From Paenibacillus apiarius (GTDB taxonomy: Bacteria; Bacillota; Bacilli; Paenibacillales; Paenibacillaceae): a DNA stretch of 64,000 bases. Below the pieces are notes generated by a model, which saw nothing but the letters and a program-made list of their open reading frames with translations, was not told the origin of the DNA and searched no databases. Positions 16,198 to 25,539 of the stretch are shown piece after piece (position 1 is the first letter of the stretch; each line of letters begins with the position of its first letter). The translations under genes and the position numbers were made by a program. The DNA is taken from the NCBI RefSeq assembly GCF_017052585.1, contig NZ_JAFFHZ010000001.1, positions 2,228,501-2,292,500 of the forward strand. Direction: 5' to 3'.

Positions 16198-16871
16198 GAA
16201 CCGATCTCCAATCGGTACCCGAGGCCGCGAATGGTGCGGATTTTGAAGCCGTGCCGCTCTTCCGGGAACCGCTCGCGCAGCCGCTTAATATGCACATCGA
16301 CAGTGCGTTCATCGCCTTCGTAGTCATATCCCCATATCTCTTCAATCAATTGCTCTCTGGAAAATGTTTTGTGCGGATAGCTCGCCAGCTTGTACAACAG
16401 CTCGAATTCTTTCAATGGCAAGGTCATGGGCTCGCCGTCGCAGCGCAGCTCATGCGTGCCGCGATTCATGAACACAGTGCCGACTTCGACCGTTTGCGAT
16501 ACCAAGATGCGATACCGTTTCAATAACGATTTCACTCTCGCAACCAGTTCAGGGGGATCGAAGGGCTTGACGAGATAATCGTCCGTGCCGAGTTGGAAGC
16601 CTCGCACCTTCTGTGCCGTCTCCCCCTTGGCTGTTAACATAAGGATCGGCATATCCTCATGATAGCTGCGCACCTCGCGGCACAACTCCCATCCGTCCAT
16701 ATTCGGCATCATAATATCCATAATGACCATATCGATCTTGGCCGATTCGAGCAAGGACAGTGCCTCGACACCGTCCGCCGCTTCAAGCACGTGAAACCCT
16801 TCATTGCGCAGACAGACCTGCACAAGCTCGCGAATATGCGCATTGTCATCCACTATCAATAGGTTTGCCAT
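16194..16871 (-). CDS. OmpR/PhoB-family response regulator
   Basis: A receiver domain (LLIVDDNAHIREL with acidic pair; phospho-acceptor Asp in VIMDIMMPNMDGWE; KPFDPPELVARV) and a C-terminal winged helix (EQLIEEIWGYDYEGDERTVDVHIKRLRER). The start ATG 16871 has GAAAGGG 9 bases upstream; an ATG at 16889 overlaps the ABC gene stop but lacks a ribosome site. It is the cognate partner of the kinase overlapping its 3' end and probably regulates its own operon including the exporter. Confidence 0.94.
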   Translation of the reverse strand: MANLLIVDDNAHIRELVQVCLRNEGFHVLEAADGVEALSLLESAKIDMVIMDIMMPNMDGWELCREVRSYHEDMPILMLTAKGETAQKVRGFQLGTDDYLVKPFDPPELVARVKSLLKRYRILVSQTVEVGTVFMNRGTHELRCDGEPMTLPLKEFELLYKLASYPHKTFSREQLIEEIWGYDYEGDERTVDVHIKRLRERFPEERHGFKIRTIRGLGYRLEIGS

Positions 16872-16885
16872 CGCATAATTCCCTT

Positions 16886-18640
16886 TCATACTAGTTCTTG
16901 AATGCGTAATTGCTGCGCAGCGAATTCCCGGTACATACCATGGGTCTGGTATAGCTGCTCATGCGTGCCGCTTCCGGTAATGCGCCCTTTCTCCACGAAC
17001 AATATGTTGTCGGCATCGACGACGGTCGAGAGACGATGCGCAATGACCAGCGTCGTTCTTCCCGCCATTAGATTATCGAGCGCCTTCTGCACGGAAATTT
17101 CCGATTTGCTGTCGAGACTGGACGTGGCCTCGTCCAGCATTAGGATTTGCGGGTCGCGCAGCAGCGCGCGTGCAATTGCAATACGTTGCCGTTGTCCTCC
17201 CGATAGCTTGATGCCCCGCTCCCCGACCTCCGTGTCGTATTGATCCGGAAGCTCCGATATGAATTGATCCGCATAAGCCATCTGCGCTGCCCGCTCCAAC
17301 TCTTCCTCCGTTACGTTTCTCTCGGTACCATATACGATATTATCGCGGATAGTACCGGACATCAACGCGCTTTCCTGTGCAACATAGCCGATCTGACTGC
17401 GCCAAGATTGCAGTGAATACTCATCAATCGGTGTATTCCCCAGCTTAATGACGCCGCTGGTCGGAGTGTAGTAACGTTCCAAGAGCGAAAACAGCGTCGT
17501 TTTGCCGCCGCCGCTCGGACCGACGATAGCCGTTACTTTGCCGGGCTCGACCGTGAAATTCATTTTCGACAAAATCTTCTCGTCCTCATAAGCAAACTCA
17601 ACCTGCTCCAAGACTATCGGTTGATTCACTTCTGTCAACTGCTTGCCTGCATGCAAATCTTCTTCCTCATGGTCAAGCACGGTAATGATGCGCTCCGTTG
17701 CGCCCATTGCTTTCTGCAATTGGGTGAAGAACATCGTTAATTGCGTCATGGGCATAATAATTTGGATCAAGTATAAAATGAAGGCGACCATATCTCCAGC
17801 CGTCAGCGCCCCGGAGGATACGCGCACGCCGCCGTATCCGATAATCGCGACCAGCACGACCATTAGAATAAAAGAAATCAATGGGCTGATAATTGCCTGA
17901 ATCTTCGCCTCGCGCAAACCGTACCGGAACAAGTTTGTAATCCCGGACTTGCCTCTTGCATATTCAATCCGCTCCGCATTGGAGGCCTTGACGAGCCGGG
18001 TTTCAGGCAGCACCTGATTAAGTACGGCGGTGAACCGTGCCGTTTCATCCTGCATCCCTTTCGAGATGGCGAACATCTTCTTCCCGAGCAGCATCAACAC
18101 GAGCATCGCGAGCGGCACGGCCAGCAGCATAACCAATGTCATCTGCCAATCCAGAAATAACAGTATCGTAATAGACCCGATAATCGAGATGACCCCTGTC
18201 AGGCAGCCCGCCAAGTGCTCGGTAATCAACTCCTTCACAACCGCCGTATCGTTCGTTACCCTGCTGAGCGTTTCGCCAGTGTCGTGCTTGTCATAATAAG
18301 AAATGGGCAGGCGGAGCAGCTTGTTCCACAGTTGATCGCGCAAGTTCGCGACAACCCTGTGCCCCACCCGGTTCAACAAGTAAATGGACAGGCCGCTTGC
18401 AGCCGCTTGTACGACGAAGGCAATGACCAGCATGCCGATTTGCCACCTGTTCAAGGATTCCATCGAGAAGCCGTCGACCAGATTTTTCGTGAACAGCGGC
18501 ACGACGAACCCTACTCCTGTCGTGGCTACGCTCATGCAGAGCGCAATGATAAGCAGTAGCTTCGACGGATTGGTCTGTTGTATAAGACGGACAAACTGCC
18601 GCCAATTCCCCGACATTTTTTCTTCCTTGGCTGCTATCAT
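16886..18640 (-). CDS. ABC multidrug/lipid exporter (fused permease-ATPase)
   Basis: 584 residues with an N-terminal six-helix exporter domain and a C-terminal ATPase: Walker [13 protein letters not shown]-loop YVAQES, signature [17 protein letters not shown], Walker [14 protein letters not shown], and H-loop VIAHRLS. It resembles BmrA/LmrA-type half-transporters that work as homodimers. It is the first gene of an operon with a two-component system, a layout seen for antimicrobial-peptide or drug-responsive exporters. The substrate is unknown. GGGGGAGG lies 8 bases before the start. Confidence 0.93.
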   Translation of the reverse strand: MIAAKEEKMSGNWRQFVRLIQQTNPSKLLLIIALCMSVATTGVGFVVPLFTKNLVDGFSMESLNRWQIGMLVIAFVVQAAASGLSIYLLNRVGHRVVANLRDQLWNKLLRLPISYYDKHDTGETLSRVTNDTAVVKELITEHLAGCLTGVISIIGSITILLFLDWQMTLVMLLAVPLAMLVLMLLGKKMFAISKGMQDETARFTAVLNQVLPETRLVKASNAERIEYARGKSGITNLFRYGLREAKIQAIISPLISFILMVVLVAIIGYGGVRVSSGALTAGDMVAFILYLIQIIMPMTQLTMFFTQLQKAMGATERIITVLDHEEEDLHAGKQLTEVNQPIVLEQVEFAYEDEKILSKMNFTVEPGKVTAIVGPSGGGKTTLFSLLERYYTPTSGVIKLGNTPIDEYSLQSWRSQIGYVAQESALMSGTIRDNIVYGTERNVTEEELERAAQMAYADQFISELPDQYDTEVGERGIKLSGGQRQRIAIARALLRDPQILMLDEATSSLDSKSEISVQKALDNLMAGRTTLVIAHRLSTVVDADNILFVEKGRITGSGTHEQLYQTHGMYREFAAQQLRIQELV

Positions 18641-18779
18641 CTATTTTTCCTCCCCCTATGTTCTTCATGCTATAGCCGATTCTTCTTATTGTTCGGCCTT
18701 CTATCATGACTCTCTGTCGTTAACTTACCAATGTTTTATGAACTGAATATGAACTTCGGGGAATGGACCTTTATCACCT

Positions 18780-18810
18780 AAAAAAAGGTGACTGCATCGA
18801 TGCAGTCACC
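18780..18810 (-). terminator. Terminator of the spore-protein gene
   Basis: GGTGACTGCAT and ATGCAGTCACC around CG form a 24-base perfect palindrome (18787-18810), followed on the minus strand by seven T. It lies 32 bases after the SASP stop. Confidence 0.88.
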
Positions 18811-18841
18811 CTTGATGATATATTCCTCCGCAGACCGTCCC

Positions 18842-19129
18842 TTACTTATTCGGCTGCTTCGCCAAATTTTCCTGCGCGAGGCGGATCATTTCGCGAACCA
18901 TCGTGCCGCCAATCCGGCCGCCTACGCGACCGGCCGACTCTGTGGACAGATTTCCATTGTCGCCCGGCTGCAAGGGCACTCCCAGCGTCTTCGCCACTTC
19001 GTACTTGACATCATCCGGACGATTCGGGTTGACCGCGAACCCCTCGCGCCGCATCACTTCGGCCTTGAATGCGTTGACTCCTTGTTCCGCCCCCGTAACG
19101 AGCAGCTTCCGCCGGCTTCTTCTTGCCAT
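18842..19129 (-). CDS. Alpha/beta-type small acid-soluble spore protein
   Basis: 95 residues with both SASP signatures: LLVTGAEQGVNAFKAEV near the N-terminus, KYEVAKTLGV (the germination-protease region), and a C-terminal NLSTESAGRVGGRIGG followed by MVREMIRLAQ. These proteins coat spore DNA and protect it from UV and chemical damage. ATG 19129 is chosen because GGAGG lies 9 bases upstream; the frame is open further up, but that part is not SASP-like. It shows that the organism forms spores. Forespore (sigma-G) control is expected, but no clear promoter match was found. Confidence 0.94.
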   Translation of the reverse strand: MARRSRRKLLVTGAEQGVNAFKAEVMRREGFAVNPNRPDDVKYEVAKTLGVPLQPGDNGNLSTESAGRVGGRIGGTMVREMIRLAQENLAKQPNK

Positions 19130-19284
19130 GCCGACATCCCTCCTAGTTATTATTGAATTCATTACATATTCATAGCATTCCCCTGCCCGTTCATAATATG
19201 TGAAGTTCGGAAGCTGAGAGTAATGGCGCATCATTCGTGGTAAAATGAGGATATATATAAATACGAGTTTGGGGTGACGATACA

Positions 19285-20517
19285 TTGAAAAGCGAAATCA
19301 TTCAAAGATTTACGACCTATGTAAAAGTGGATACGCAATCCAATGACGACAGCGATACTTGCCCATCCACGCCGGGACAGCTTGAGCTGGGCCGGATGCT
19401 TGTTAACGAGCTGAAAGAAATCGGCATGAAGGACGTGTCGATGGACGAAAACGGCTACGTTATGGCCACCCTTCCCTCTAATACGGAGAAAGAAGTGCCG
19501 ACGATCGGATTTTTGGCCCATATGGATACGGCGGCTGACTTTACCGGCGCAGGCGTCAATCCGCAAATGGTAGAAAGCTATGACGGTAACGATATTGTGT
19601 TGAACAAAGCGCTGAATGTCGTGCTGTCGCCGCAAGACTTTCCGGAATTGGTTAACTACAAGGGCCATACGCTCATCACGACAGATGGAACGACACTGCT
19701 CGGAGCGGATAACAAAGCCGGCATTGCCGAAATCATGACGGCGATGGCGCATCTCATCCGCCACCCGGACATCAAGCATGGCAAAGTAAGGGTTGCGTTT
19801 ACGCCGGACGAGGAGATCGGAAGAGGCCCGCACCGCTTCGACGTGGCTGCCTTCGACGCCCGGTATGCATATACCGTGGATGGCGGACCGCTCGGCGAGC
19901 TGGAGTACGAGAGCTTTAACGCCGCCCAAGCGAAGATTACGATAAAAGGGAAGAACGTTCATCCCGGAACGGCGAAGGGCAAAATGGTGAACGCCGCCAA
20001 AATCGCCATGGAGCTGAACGGAAGACTGCCAGCGGAAGAAGCTCCGGAAAAGACGGAAGGATACGAAGGCTTCTATCATCTCATCTCCATCAATGGCGAC
20101 GTAGAGCTGGCCAAGCTGCGTTACATTATAAGAGACTTTGACAGGGACAGCTTCAACGCCAGAAAAAGCAATGTCGAGAGCATCGTTAAGGATCTGCAGG
20201 CAACGTATGGACAGGAGAACATCACCCTGGAGATGAGCGATCAATATTACAACATGAAGGAAAAAATCGAACCGGTCAAAGAAATTGTCGACACGGCTTA
20301 TCAGGCGATGAAAAATGTGGGCATCAAACCGAGCATCAAACCGATTCGGGGCGGCACGGACGGGTCGCAGCTCTCCTATATGGGACTGCCAACGCCGAAT
20401 ATTTTCACGGGCGGCGAGAATTATCACGGCAAATTCGAGTATGTCTCGGTCGACAATATGGTGAAAGCGACAGACGTCGTCATTGAAATCATCAAGCTGT
20501 TCGAACAGAAAGCGTAG
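19285..20517 (+). CDS. pepT: Peptidase T (aminotripeptidase)
   Basis: 410 residues of the M20B family. It is a cytosolic zinc enzyme that removes the N-terminal residue from tripeptides. Visible: [14 protein letters not shown] (first metal-binding His and catalytic Asp), [15 protein letters not shown] (bridging Asp), [10 protein letters not shown] (catalytic Glu pair), [14 protein letters not shown], and [13 protein letters not shown] near the end. The start is TTG with GGGGTGA 7 bases upstream. A terminator follows at 20537. Confidence 0.95.
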   Translation: MKSEIIQRFTTYVKVDTQSNDDSDTCPSTPGQLELGRMLVNELKEIGMKDVSMDENGYVMATLPSNTEKEVPTIGFLAHMDTAADFTGAGVNPQMVESYDGNDIVLNKALNVVLSPQDFPELVNYKGHTLITTDGTTLLGADNKAGIAEIMTAMAHLIRHPDIKHGKVRVAFTPDEEIGRGPHRFDVAAFDARYAYTVDGGPLGELEYESFNAAQAKITIKGKNVHPGTAKGKMVNAAKIAMELNGRLPAEEAPEKTEGYEGFYHLISINGDVELAKLRYIIRDFDRDSFNARKSNVESIVKDLQATYGQENITLEMSDQYYNMKEKIEPVKEIVDTAYQAMKNVGIKPSIKPIRGGTDGSQLSYMGLPTPNIFTGGENYHGKFEYVSVDNMVKATDVVIEIIKLFEQKA

Positions 20518-20536
20518 CACTTGCTCAAACGGTGAA

Positions 20537-20557
20537 GGCCATCCCGGAAGGATGGCC
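20537..20557 (+). terminator. Terminator after pepT
   Basis: GGCCATCC and GGATGGCC around a CGGAA loop, then TATCTTCTTTT. Confidence 0.7.
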
Positions 20558-20597
20558 TATCTTCTTTTCATCGGAAAAGATCGCACTTCCTGTTGCA

Positions 20598-22547
20598 TCA
20601 AACGTGCATATGCTGCTCGGCCTCATCCCACGGGACACTGTACGCTTGTCCCTTCGAACAAAACATGGACGACGACGTATACGACGGATCGGCATCTTTG
20701 TTGTATGCTTTCTTAGCCATAACCTCTTCTCGATTATGGCATTCGCCGTAACCGCCGAACATCAGTTGGATCGTCCCTTTGCCCTGTGTAAATGAAGCAA
20801 GCTCCGCGCTGTAATTCATAAATGCAGCTACCGGCACTTTGCCCGTAATAACGGCTTTGCCGCCGGCGAACTCTGGGGGATCGAACCGGCCATGCGCCTT
20901 CTGAATATCTGTCAGCACTCTGCCCATATCGTCAGCATCAACTTTAATCTTCACATCGTAATAGGGTTCGAGCAGTATGTTGTCTGCTTTCTCCAGCCCT
21001 TGCCGAAGCGCCCGATACGTTGCTTCCCGAAAATCCCCGCCGCTTGTATGCTTGTTGTGCGCCCGGCCCTTCAGCAGCGTAATGCGGAGGTCCGTGATCG
21101 GCGATCCGGTCAGCAGCCCGTGATGACCCCGTTCCAGCAGATGCTGCTCGATAACATGCTGATAATTGACCGTCAGCACGTCAGGATGGCATGCATTCTG
21201 GAACAAGATCCCGCTGTTGCGTGGGGCGGGCTCCAGCTTCACGTGCACTTCGGCATAATGTCCCAACGGTTCGAAATGTCCGCAGCCGGAAACCGCGGCA
21301 GCTATCGTTTCCTTATATAAAATTTCAGGAGGCCCGAACGCCACATCCATCTGGAACCGATCCTTGACCACTTGCTCCAGCACCTCAAGCTGAATGGCGC
21401 CCATCACATGGATATGAATTTCCTGCACATGCTCATCCCATAAGACGTGAAGCGAAGGGTCTTCGATATCCAAGAGGCGAAAGCATCTTAGCACCTCTTT
21501 AGCATGAAGCGAGGGCGGATAGATCACTTTCGACGTCAAGGTAGGAACGATATCGTACACGGCCTGTTCCTGCAAAGCGCCCAGCCCGTCACCCGTTGAA
21601 GCTGCCGATACCCCGGTTACTGCAAACAGCTGTCCTGCCTCGGCACGCTCCACATTTTGATGCTTATGACCGTTGTACACTCGAATGGACGTGACTTTCT
21701 CCGTGATCCGGTCCGCTCCAGCGCCATAGCTAATCTCCTCTCTTACCTGCAGCGCTCCGCTTAACGCTTTTATATAAGTGACACGGGTTCCGTTCTCGTC
21801 ATGGCGGACTTTATAGACCCGGCCTGCAAATGCGCCCTGGCTCGTGTATTCGGTCACCGTCCACATGTCCAGCTGTTCCAGAAATTCCGCAATGCCGATA
21901 TCCTGCAGCGCGGATCCGCTTGCGCAAGGAAACAGCTTGTGTTCCTTCAGCATGACCTTCATTGCCTGCAGCCAGACATCCCGGTCATATGCATCGTCCA
22001 TATAAAGCTCAAGCAGCCGGTCATCCCGTTCGGCAATGAAAGCGATCAGCTCTTCACTCATGCCGCCATCCTTCCCCATTGACGCCACATCAAAAACATC
22101 CGGGGTGAGATTCAAGCGGATGTCCTCGATCACCCGCTGCGCATCTGCGCCCACCCGATCTGTTTTATTAATAAAGAAAAACGCCGGCACCCTGTGCTTG
22201 CTTAACAGCTGCCAGACTGTCTCCGTGTGGCCCTGTACGCCTTCGACCGCACTGATGACGACGATGGCATAATCCATCACTTGAACGGCCCGCTCCATCT
22301 CTGAGGAAAAATCGACGTGCCCCGGCGTATCGATCAAGGTATAGGTACTATCCTTATAGGTCATCACGGCTTGATCCGCAAAGATCGTGATGCCGCGTTC
22401 CTTCTCGATATCATGGCCATCCAGGAAAGCATCCTTGTCATCGACCCGCCCCCGGCTCCGAATGCTTCGGGTATGGTATAGCAGCTGTTCGGCCAAAGTC
22501 GTTTTACCGGCATCCACATGGGCGAATATGCCGATTGTTTTATTCAT
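20598..22547 (-). CDS. EF-G-like GTPase of the TetM/TetO ribosomal-protection family
   Basis: About 649 residues with EF-G-type domains in order. The G domain has G1 AHVDAGKTTL, G2 within KERGITI, G3 DTPGHVDF, and G4 NKTD. Domain II (TYIKALSGALQVREE), domain III, domain IV (ITLLKGRAHNKHTSGGDFREATYRAL) and domain V follow. The spacing follows Tet(M)/Tet(O) more than house-keeping EF-G, so it belongs to the ribosomal-protection group; tetracycline resistance itself cannot be inferred. ATG 22547 is chosen over an upstream extension because MNKTIGIFAHVDAGK is the family N-terminus and a GAGGTG site precedes it. A 15-codon ORF (22544-22591) ends overlapping this start. Confidence 0.85.
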   Translation of the reverse strand: MNKTIGIFAHVDAGKTTLAEQLLYHTRSIRSRGRVDDKDAFLDGHDIEKERGITIFADQAVMTYKDSTYTLIDTPGHVDFSSEMERAVQVMDYAIVVISAVEGVQGHTETVWQLLSKHRVPAFFFINKTDRVGADAQRVIEDIRLNLTPDVFDVASMGKDGGMSEELIAFIAERDDRLLELYMDDAYDRDVWLQAMKVMLKEHKLFPCASGSALQDIGIAEFLEQLDMWTVTEYTSQGAFAGRVYKVRHDENGTRVTYIKALSGALQVREEISYGAGADRITEKVTSIRVYNGHKHQNVERAEAGQLFAVTGVSAASTGDGLGALQEQAVYDIVPTLTSKVIYPPSLHAKEVLRCFRLLDIEDPSLHVLWDEHVQEIHIHVMGAIQLEVLEQVVKDRFQMDVAFGPPEILYKETIAAAVSGCGHFEPLGHYAEVHVKLEPAPRNSGILFQNACHPDVLTVNYQHVIEQHLLERGHHGLLTGSPITDLRITLLKGRAHNKHTSGGDFREATYRALRQGLEKADNILLEPYYDVKIKVDADDMGRVLTDIQKAHGRFDPPEFAGGKAVITGKVPVAAFMNYSAELASFTQGKGTIQLMFGGYGECHNREEVMAKKAYNKDADPSYTSSSMFCSKGQAYSVPWDEAEQHMHV

Positions 22548-22638
22548 AACGACACCTCGTATTTTGTAAGAGCAACTTTTGTTGCTTCCATGATAGCACA
22601 GACGCAGCCAAGGCTTCACGAGACATTATCGGATTCAG

Positions 22639-22780
22639 TCCGCCGGGCTGCTCAGCTCAATCAACAGCTGTGCTGTTTCCCGCGATCGAAAGACGGGAAA
22701 TTGATGAGCGAACGGAACTGCGCTCACACGAGGATCTTGCAGGAAAGGCTCCGTAATCGTGTATACCTTGTCTTTCTATC
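22639..22780 (-). pseudogene. Short open remnant of an unrecognised gene
   Basis: The minus strand is open for VYTITEPFLQDPRVSAVPFA and continues to ...LLIELSSPAD and a stop; an in-frame TAG precedes it. Composition and codon use look coding, which suggests the 3' end of a decayed gene. The family was not recognised. Confidence 0.35.
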
Positions 22781-22866
22781 CCCACAGAATCGACATCACT
22801 GAAGCATCAGACTGACGGAACCCTCTAAGGTTGAAAACGCATTAAATAGGCAGAGGGCATCCGCTG

Positions 22867-22902
22867 GAGAAACCTGGCGATCGCAGCATCGCCAGGTTTC
22901 TC
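22867..22902. repeat. Perfect 15-bp inverted repeat
   Basis: GAGAAACCTGGCGAT and its exact complement flank a 6-base loop. There is no T-run on either side, so an ordinary terminator is unlikely. It lies just upstream of the 187-bp repeat. Confidence 0.7.
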
Positions 22903-22937
22903 TACGGTGTGGCCGAAGACCAGGATTGGGAAGCGAA

Positions 22938-23124
22938 TCCAACTGCAACTATACATTTGAACGCCCCTCTTTTTCGTCCTTCGTCACGCTGGCCTGCAAT
23001 AGTACAGTTCACTTTCGTAATATCTACTAAATAATAGAAATTGCATATCTTTAAACTGCACATTTGCTGTTCAAACGCCGAGAAGGGCGTTTTTTCGCAA
23101 AAACAACTGTATAAATGCAGTTCG
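22938..23124 (+). repeat. Intact copy of a 187-bp dispersed repeat
   Basis: This block matches, in inverted orientation, the sequences on both sides of the IS at 30082-31650 (31651-31716 joined to 29955-30081). After removing one 6-bp target duplication both copies are 187 bp. It contains AACTGCAA/ATGCAGTT-type inverted repeats at its ends and a GTTCAAACGCC..GGGCGTT hairpin. No protein is encoded. The rest of 22803-23183 shows no gene. Confidence 0.8.
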
Positions 23125-23183
23125 AAGTTCTTCCGCTCACTCTCCCTTCGGTCAGCAACTAAGGTTCCTGCATGTCACAGGCG

Positions 23184-23418
23184 CTAGGCAGCGTGATCTA
23201 ACGTTGATGATGCCGCATCGGCACTGACATCCCGCCGGAATTCTTGTTTCTTGTCTCCCTGAGCGAACAACTTCGTCAATAACGGCAACAATTCGGCGAA
23301 CAGCCGGGCTTCATACATATCGGCCTAGAATTAGATGACGGCCAGCAGCAGTTCCTCCTTGCTCTTGAAGTGATCATTCGACTTCGACACCCGGCATACG
23401 CCCGCAAAACGCTTCATA
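23184..23418 (-). pseudogene. Decayed TetR-family regulator
   Basis: The minus strand reads VSKSNDHFKSKEELLLAVI, two in-frame stops, then ADMYEARLFAELLPLLTKLF and DKKQEFRRDVSADAASS. The first block is the end of a TetR helix-turn-helix (family pattern: HFKSKEELL), the second its ligand domain. The 5' part is missing. It is probably a former regulator diverging from the oxalate-decarboxylase-like gene. Confidence 0.7.
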
Positions 23419-23485
23419 CCTTATTAAAATAAAATATTGACCCTCATCCCAAGAATGATATTGAGGCAAAGGAGCGTGTTACATC

Positions 23486-24676
23486 ATGGATAACCTCCCT
23501 CTGCAGCAACCTGCAACCGCAAATGTGCCGCAGCCCATCAGAAAAGACGGGGCAGGCGCAACCGATCTCGGCCCGCGCGATATCATGCGTGACTTGGAGA
23601 ACCCCGATCTGCTGGTGCCGCCGGTCACCGATGCCGGAACGGTTCCTAACTTGAAATTCTCGTTCTCCGATACTCACATGCAGCTGAATCATGGCGGCTG
23701 GTCACGGGAAGTGACAGTCAGGGAACTGCCGATCGCAACGACCCTTGCAGGGGTGAACATGCGGCTGACGCCGGGAGGCGTGCGGGAGCTGCATTGGCAC
23801 AAGCAAGCGGAGTGGGCGTTCATGCTGCTGGGCCGGGCACGCATCACCGCGGTCGATCAGAACGGGCGGAACTTCATTGCCGATGTCGGACCGGGAGACC
23901 TGTGGTATTTTCCGCCGGGGATTCCGCACTCGATTCAAGGATTGGAGGAAGGCTGCGAATTTCTGCTCGTCTTCGATGATGGCAGCTTCTCGGATATCGA
24001 CACGTTCTCCATCACCGATTGGTTCGCCCATACGCCTAAGGACGTGCTGGCATCCAATTTTGGCGTGCCTGAAAGCGCCTTTGAGGGGATTCCGACGGAA
24101 CAACGGTACATTTTCCAATCCACCGTGCCCGGCCCGCTGGATAGCCAGAAAGTGCCGGATCCCAATGGAACGGTGCCGCTATCCTTCACTTACCGCATGC
24201 TCGCCCAAACTCCAATCAAGACATCTGGCGGATCGGTGCGTATTGTCGATTCGTCGAATTTTCCGGTTTCGACCCGCATCGCGGCAGCGTTGGTCGAGGT
24301 TCTGCCGGGCGGCATGCGGGAGATGCATTGGCATCCGAATAACGACGAGTGGCAATACTACCTGTCCGGCACTGGACGCATGACGGCATTCGCGGCGGAG
24401 GGCGAAGCCCGGACGTTCGACTTCAGGGCTGGGGATGTAGGATATGTTCCGTTCGCCTTCGGTCACTACATCCAGAACACCGGGGATCAAAGCCTGTGGT
24501 TTCTGGAGATGTTCCAGAGCGACCGCTTCGCCGATGTGTCGCTGAATCAGTGGATGGCGCTCACCCCTCACGAACTCGTGCGTGAACACCTCCATGCGAG
24601 CCCCGAACTCATGCAGTCACTCCGCAAACAGAAATGGCCTGTCGTCAAATACAAGGGAACGCCCAAGCCGTTGTGA
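23486..24676 (+). CDS. Oxalate decarboxylase-family bicupin
   Basis: 396 residues with two manganese cupin domains. The first has [14 protein letters not shown] plus GIPHSIQG; the second [15 protein letters not shown] plus FGHYIQNTG, so the three His and one Glu ligands of each metal site are present. The overall match is to OxdC, which converts oxalate to formate and CO2 with Mn and O2. The catalytic lid loop reads SDIDT where Bacillus OxdC has SENST, so the proton-donor Glu162 is replaced by Asp. Because this lid decides decarboxylase versus oxidase behaviour, activity is uncertain. No signal peptide. Ribosome site AAAGGAG. Confidence 0.9.
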   Translation: MDNLPLQQPATANVPQPIRKDGAGATDLGPRDIMRDLENPDLLVPPVTDAGTVPNLKFSFSDTHMQLNHGGWSREVTVRELPIATTLAGVNMRLTPGGVRELHWHKQAEWAFMLLGRARITAVDQNGRNFIADVGPGDLWYFPPGIPHSIQGLEEGCEFLLVFDDGSFSDIDTFSITDWFAHTPKDVLASNFGVPESAFEGIPTEQRYIFQSTVPGPLDSQKVPDPNGTVPLSFTYRMLAQTPIKTSGGSVRIVDSSNFPVSTRIAAALVEVLPGGMREMHWHPNNDEWQYYLSGTGRMTAFAAEGEARTFDFRAGDVGYVPFAFGHYIQNTGDQSLWFLEMFQSDRFADVSLNQWMALTPHELVREHLHASPELMQSLRKQKWPVVKYKGTPKPL

Positions 24677-24679
24677 CGG

Positions 24680-25195
24680 GGGAAATGACTGCTCTAAGAA
24701 CTGCTCAATCCCATGTCCGCCGTCCACGATTACCCTGTCTCCCGTTTTCAGCCTTGTTGTGGCATTGCCGAGCCTACGACAGCTGGAATCGCGAGCTCTC
24801 TGGCTAAGATGGCGGCATGGGATAGAGGAGCCCCGATAGAGAGAGAAAAAACAGATCGTCCCCCATCCCGGCAAGCTCTCCCACGCCGCTTCGTATTGCG
24901 CATGCTGCTTCGCCAGAAGCCCTTCCACCTTCGAATCGGACTTCTTGTATTCCTCGATCTATTTTTCCAGTCAATTGGCATCCTCCTCGGGATGAAGAAT
25001 GCACAGCTCGAACTCATGGAGACCCCGATGACCATACTGCTTCAAGTATTCCTCCCGGCTTAATTCCCCCGGAAGACCTTCGCCACTCCTACTACCGGCC
25101 CCAGGCTTGCCATGCCCGCATCTCCCCTGAGGTTGGACAGCATCGCATTGGCGGCTTCCGTTCCGGCCAGCTAGGACCTTTTGTGTGTCCAACAT
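24680..25195 (-). pseudogene. Decayed PEP-synthase / rifampin-phosphotransferase-like gene
   Basis: Three minus-strand frames must be joined to rebuild it: SNLRGDAGMASLGPVVGVAK, then LSREEYLKQYGHRGLHEFEL, then PLSHAAILARELAIPAVVG, then TRLKTGDRVIVDGGHG. These are consecutive parts of the C-terminal half of a PEP-utilising enzyme, including the mobile phosphohistidine domain (SHAAILARE). Frameshifts and loss of the N-terminal ATP-grasp half mark it as dead. Whether the ancestor was PEP synthase or rifampin phosphotransferase cannot be decided. From 25196 to 25478 nothing else was recognised. Confidence 0.7.
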
Positions 25196-25478
25196 TCAGC
25201 GAAATTTTGAAACGTCCATGCTATTGGAAATATTCAGCCGAATTTACGGGATGGGCGGTTAGAAGGCGAATAGACTGGATTTTGTACAGTGGATCCGGCA
25301 AAACATTGGATAAATTCCAATGAAACAAGAGACACCGAGGACACGAAGCTGCCTATCGCCGCTTTTTCTCTGTATATGAGGAGAGAGACCAAAGGAGCAT
25401 TCCCTGCCAGAATTACCACTGCAACGGAATTCGTCTTCCCGGCGCGTTAGTGGATGCTTGCTCCGGCAGCGTACTACT

Positions 25479-25519
25479 AAAAAAGCCTATGGAGTCATAT
25501 GAACTGACTCATAAGCTTT
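25479..25519 (-). terminator. Terminator of the MocR gene
   Basis: On the minus strand AAAGCTTATGAGTCA pairs (one mismatch) with TGACTCCATAGGCTTT, followed by TTTTT. Confidence 0.75.
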
Positions 25520-25539
25520 CAACGAACCAAACGAACCAT

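Noticed and set aside
19231-20520. Minus-strand ORF of 429 codons opposite pepT
   Set aside because: It mirrors the codon structure of pepT, is His/Arg/Phe-rich without motifs, and pepT has all catalytic blocks.
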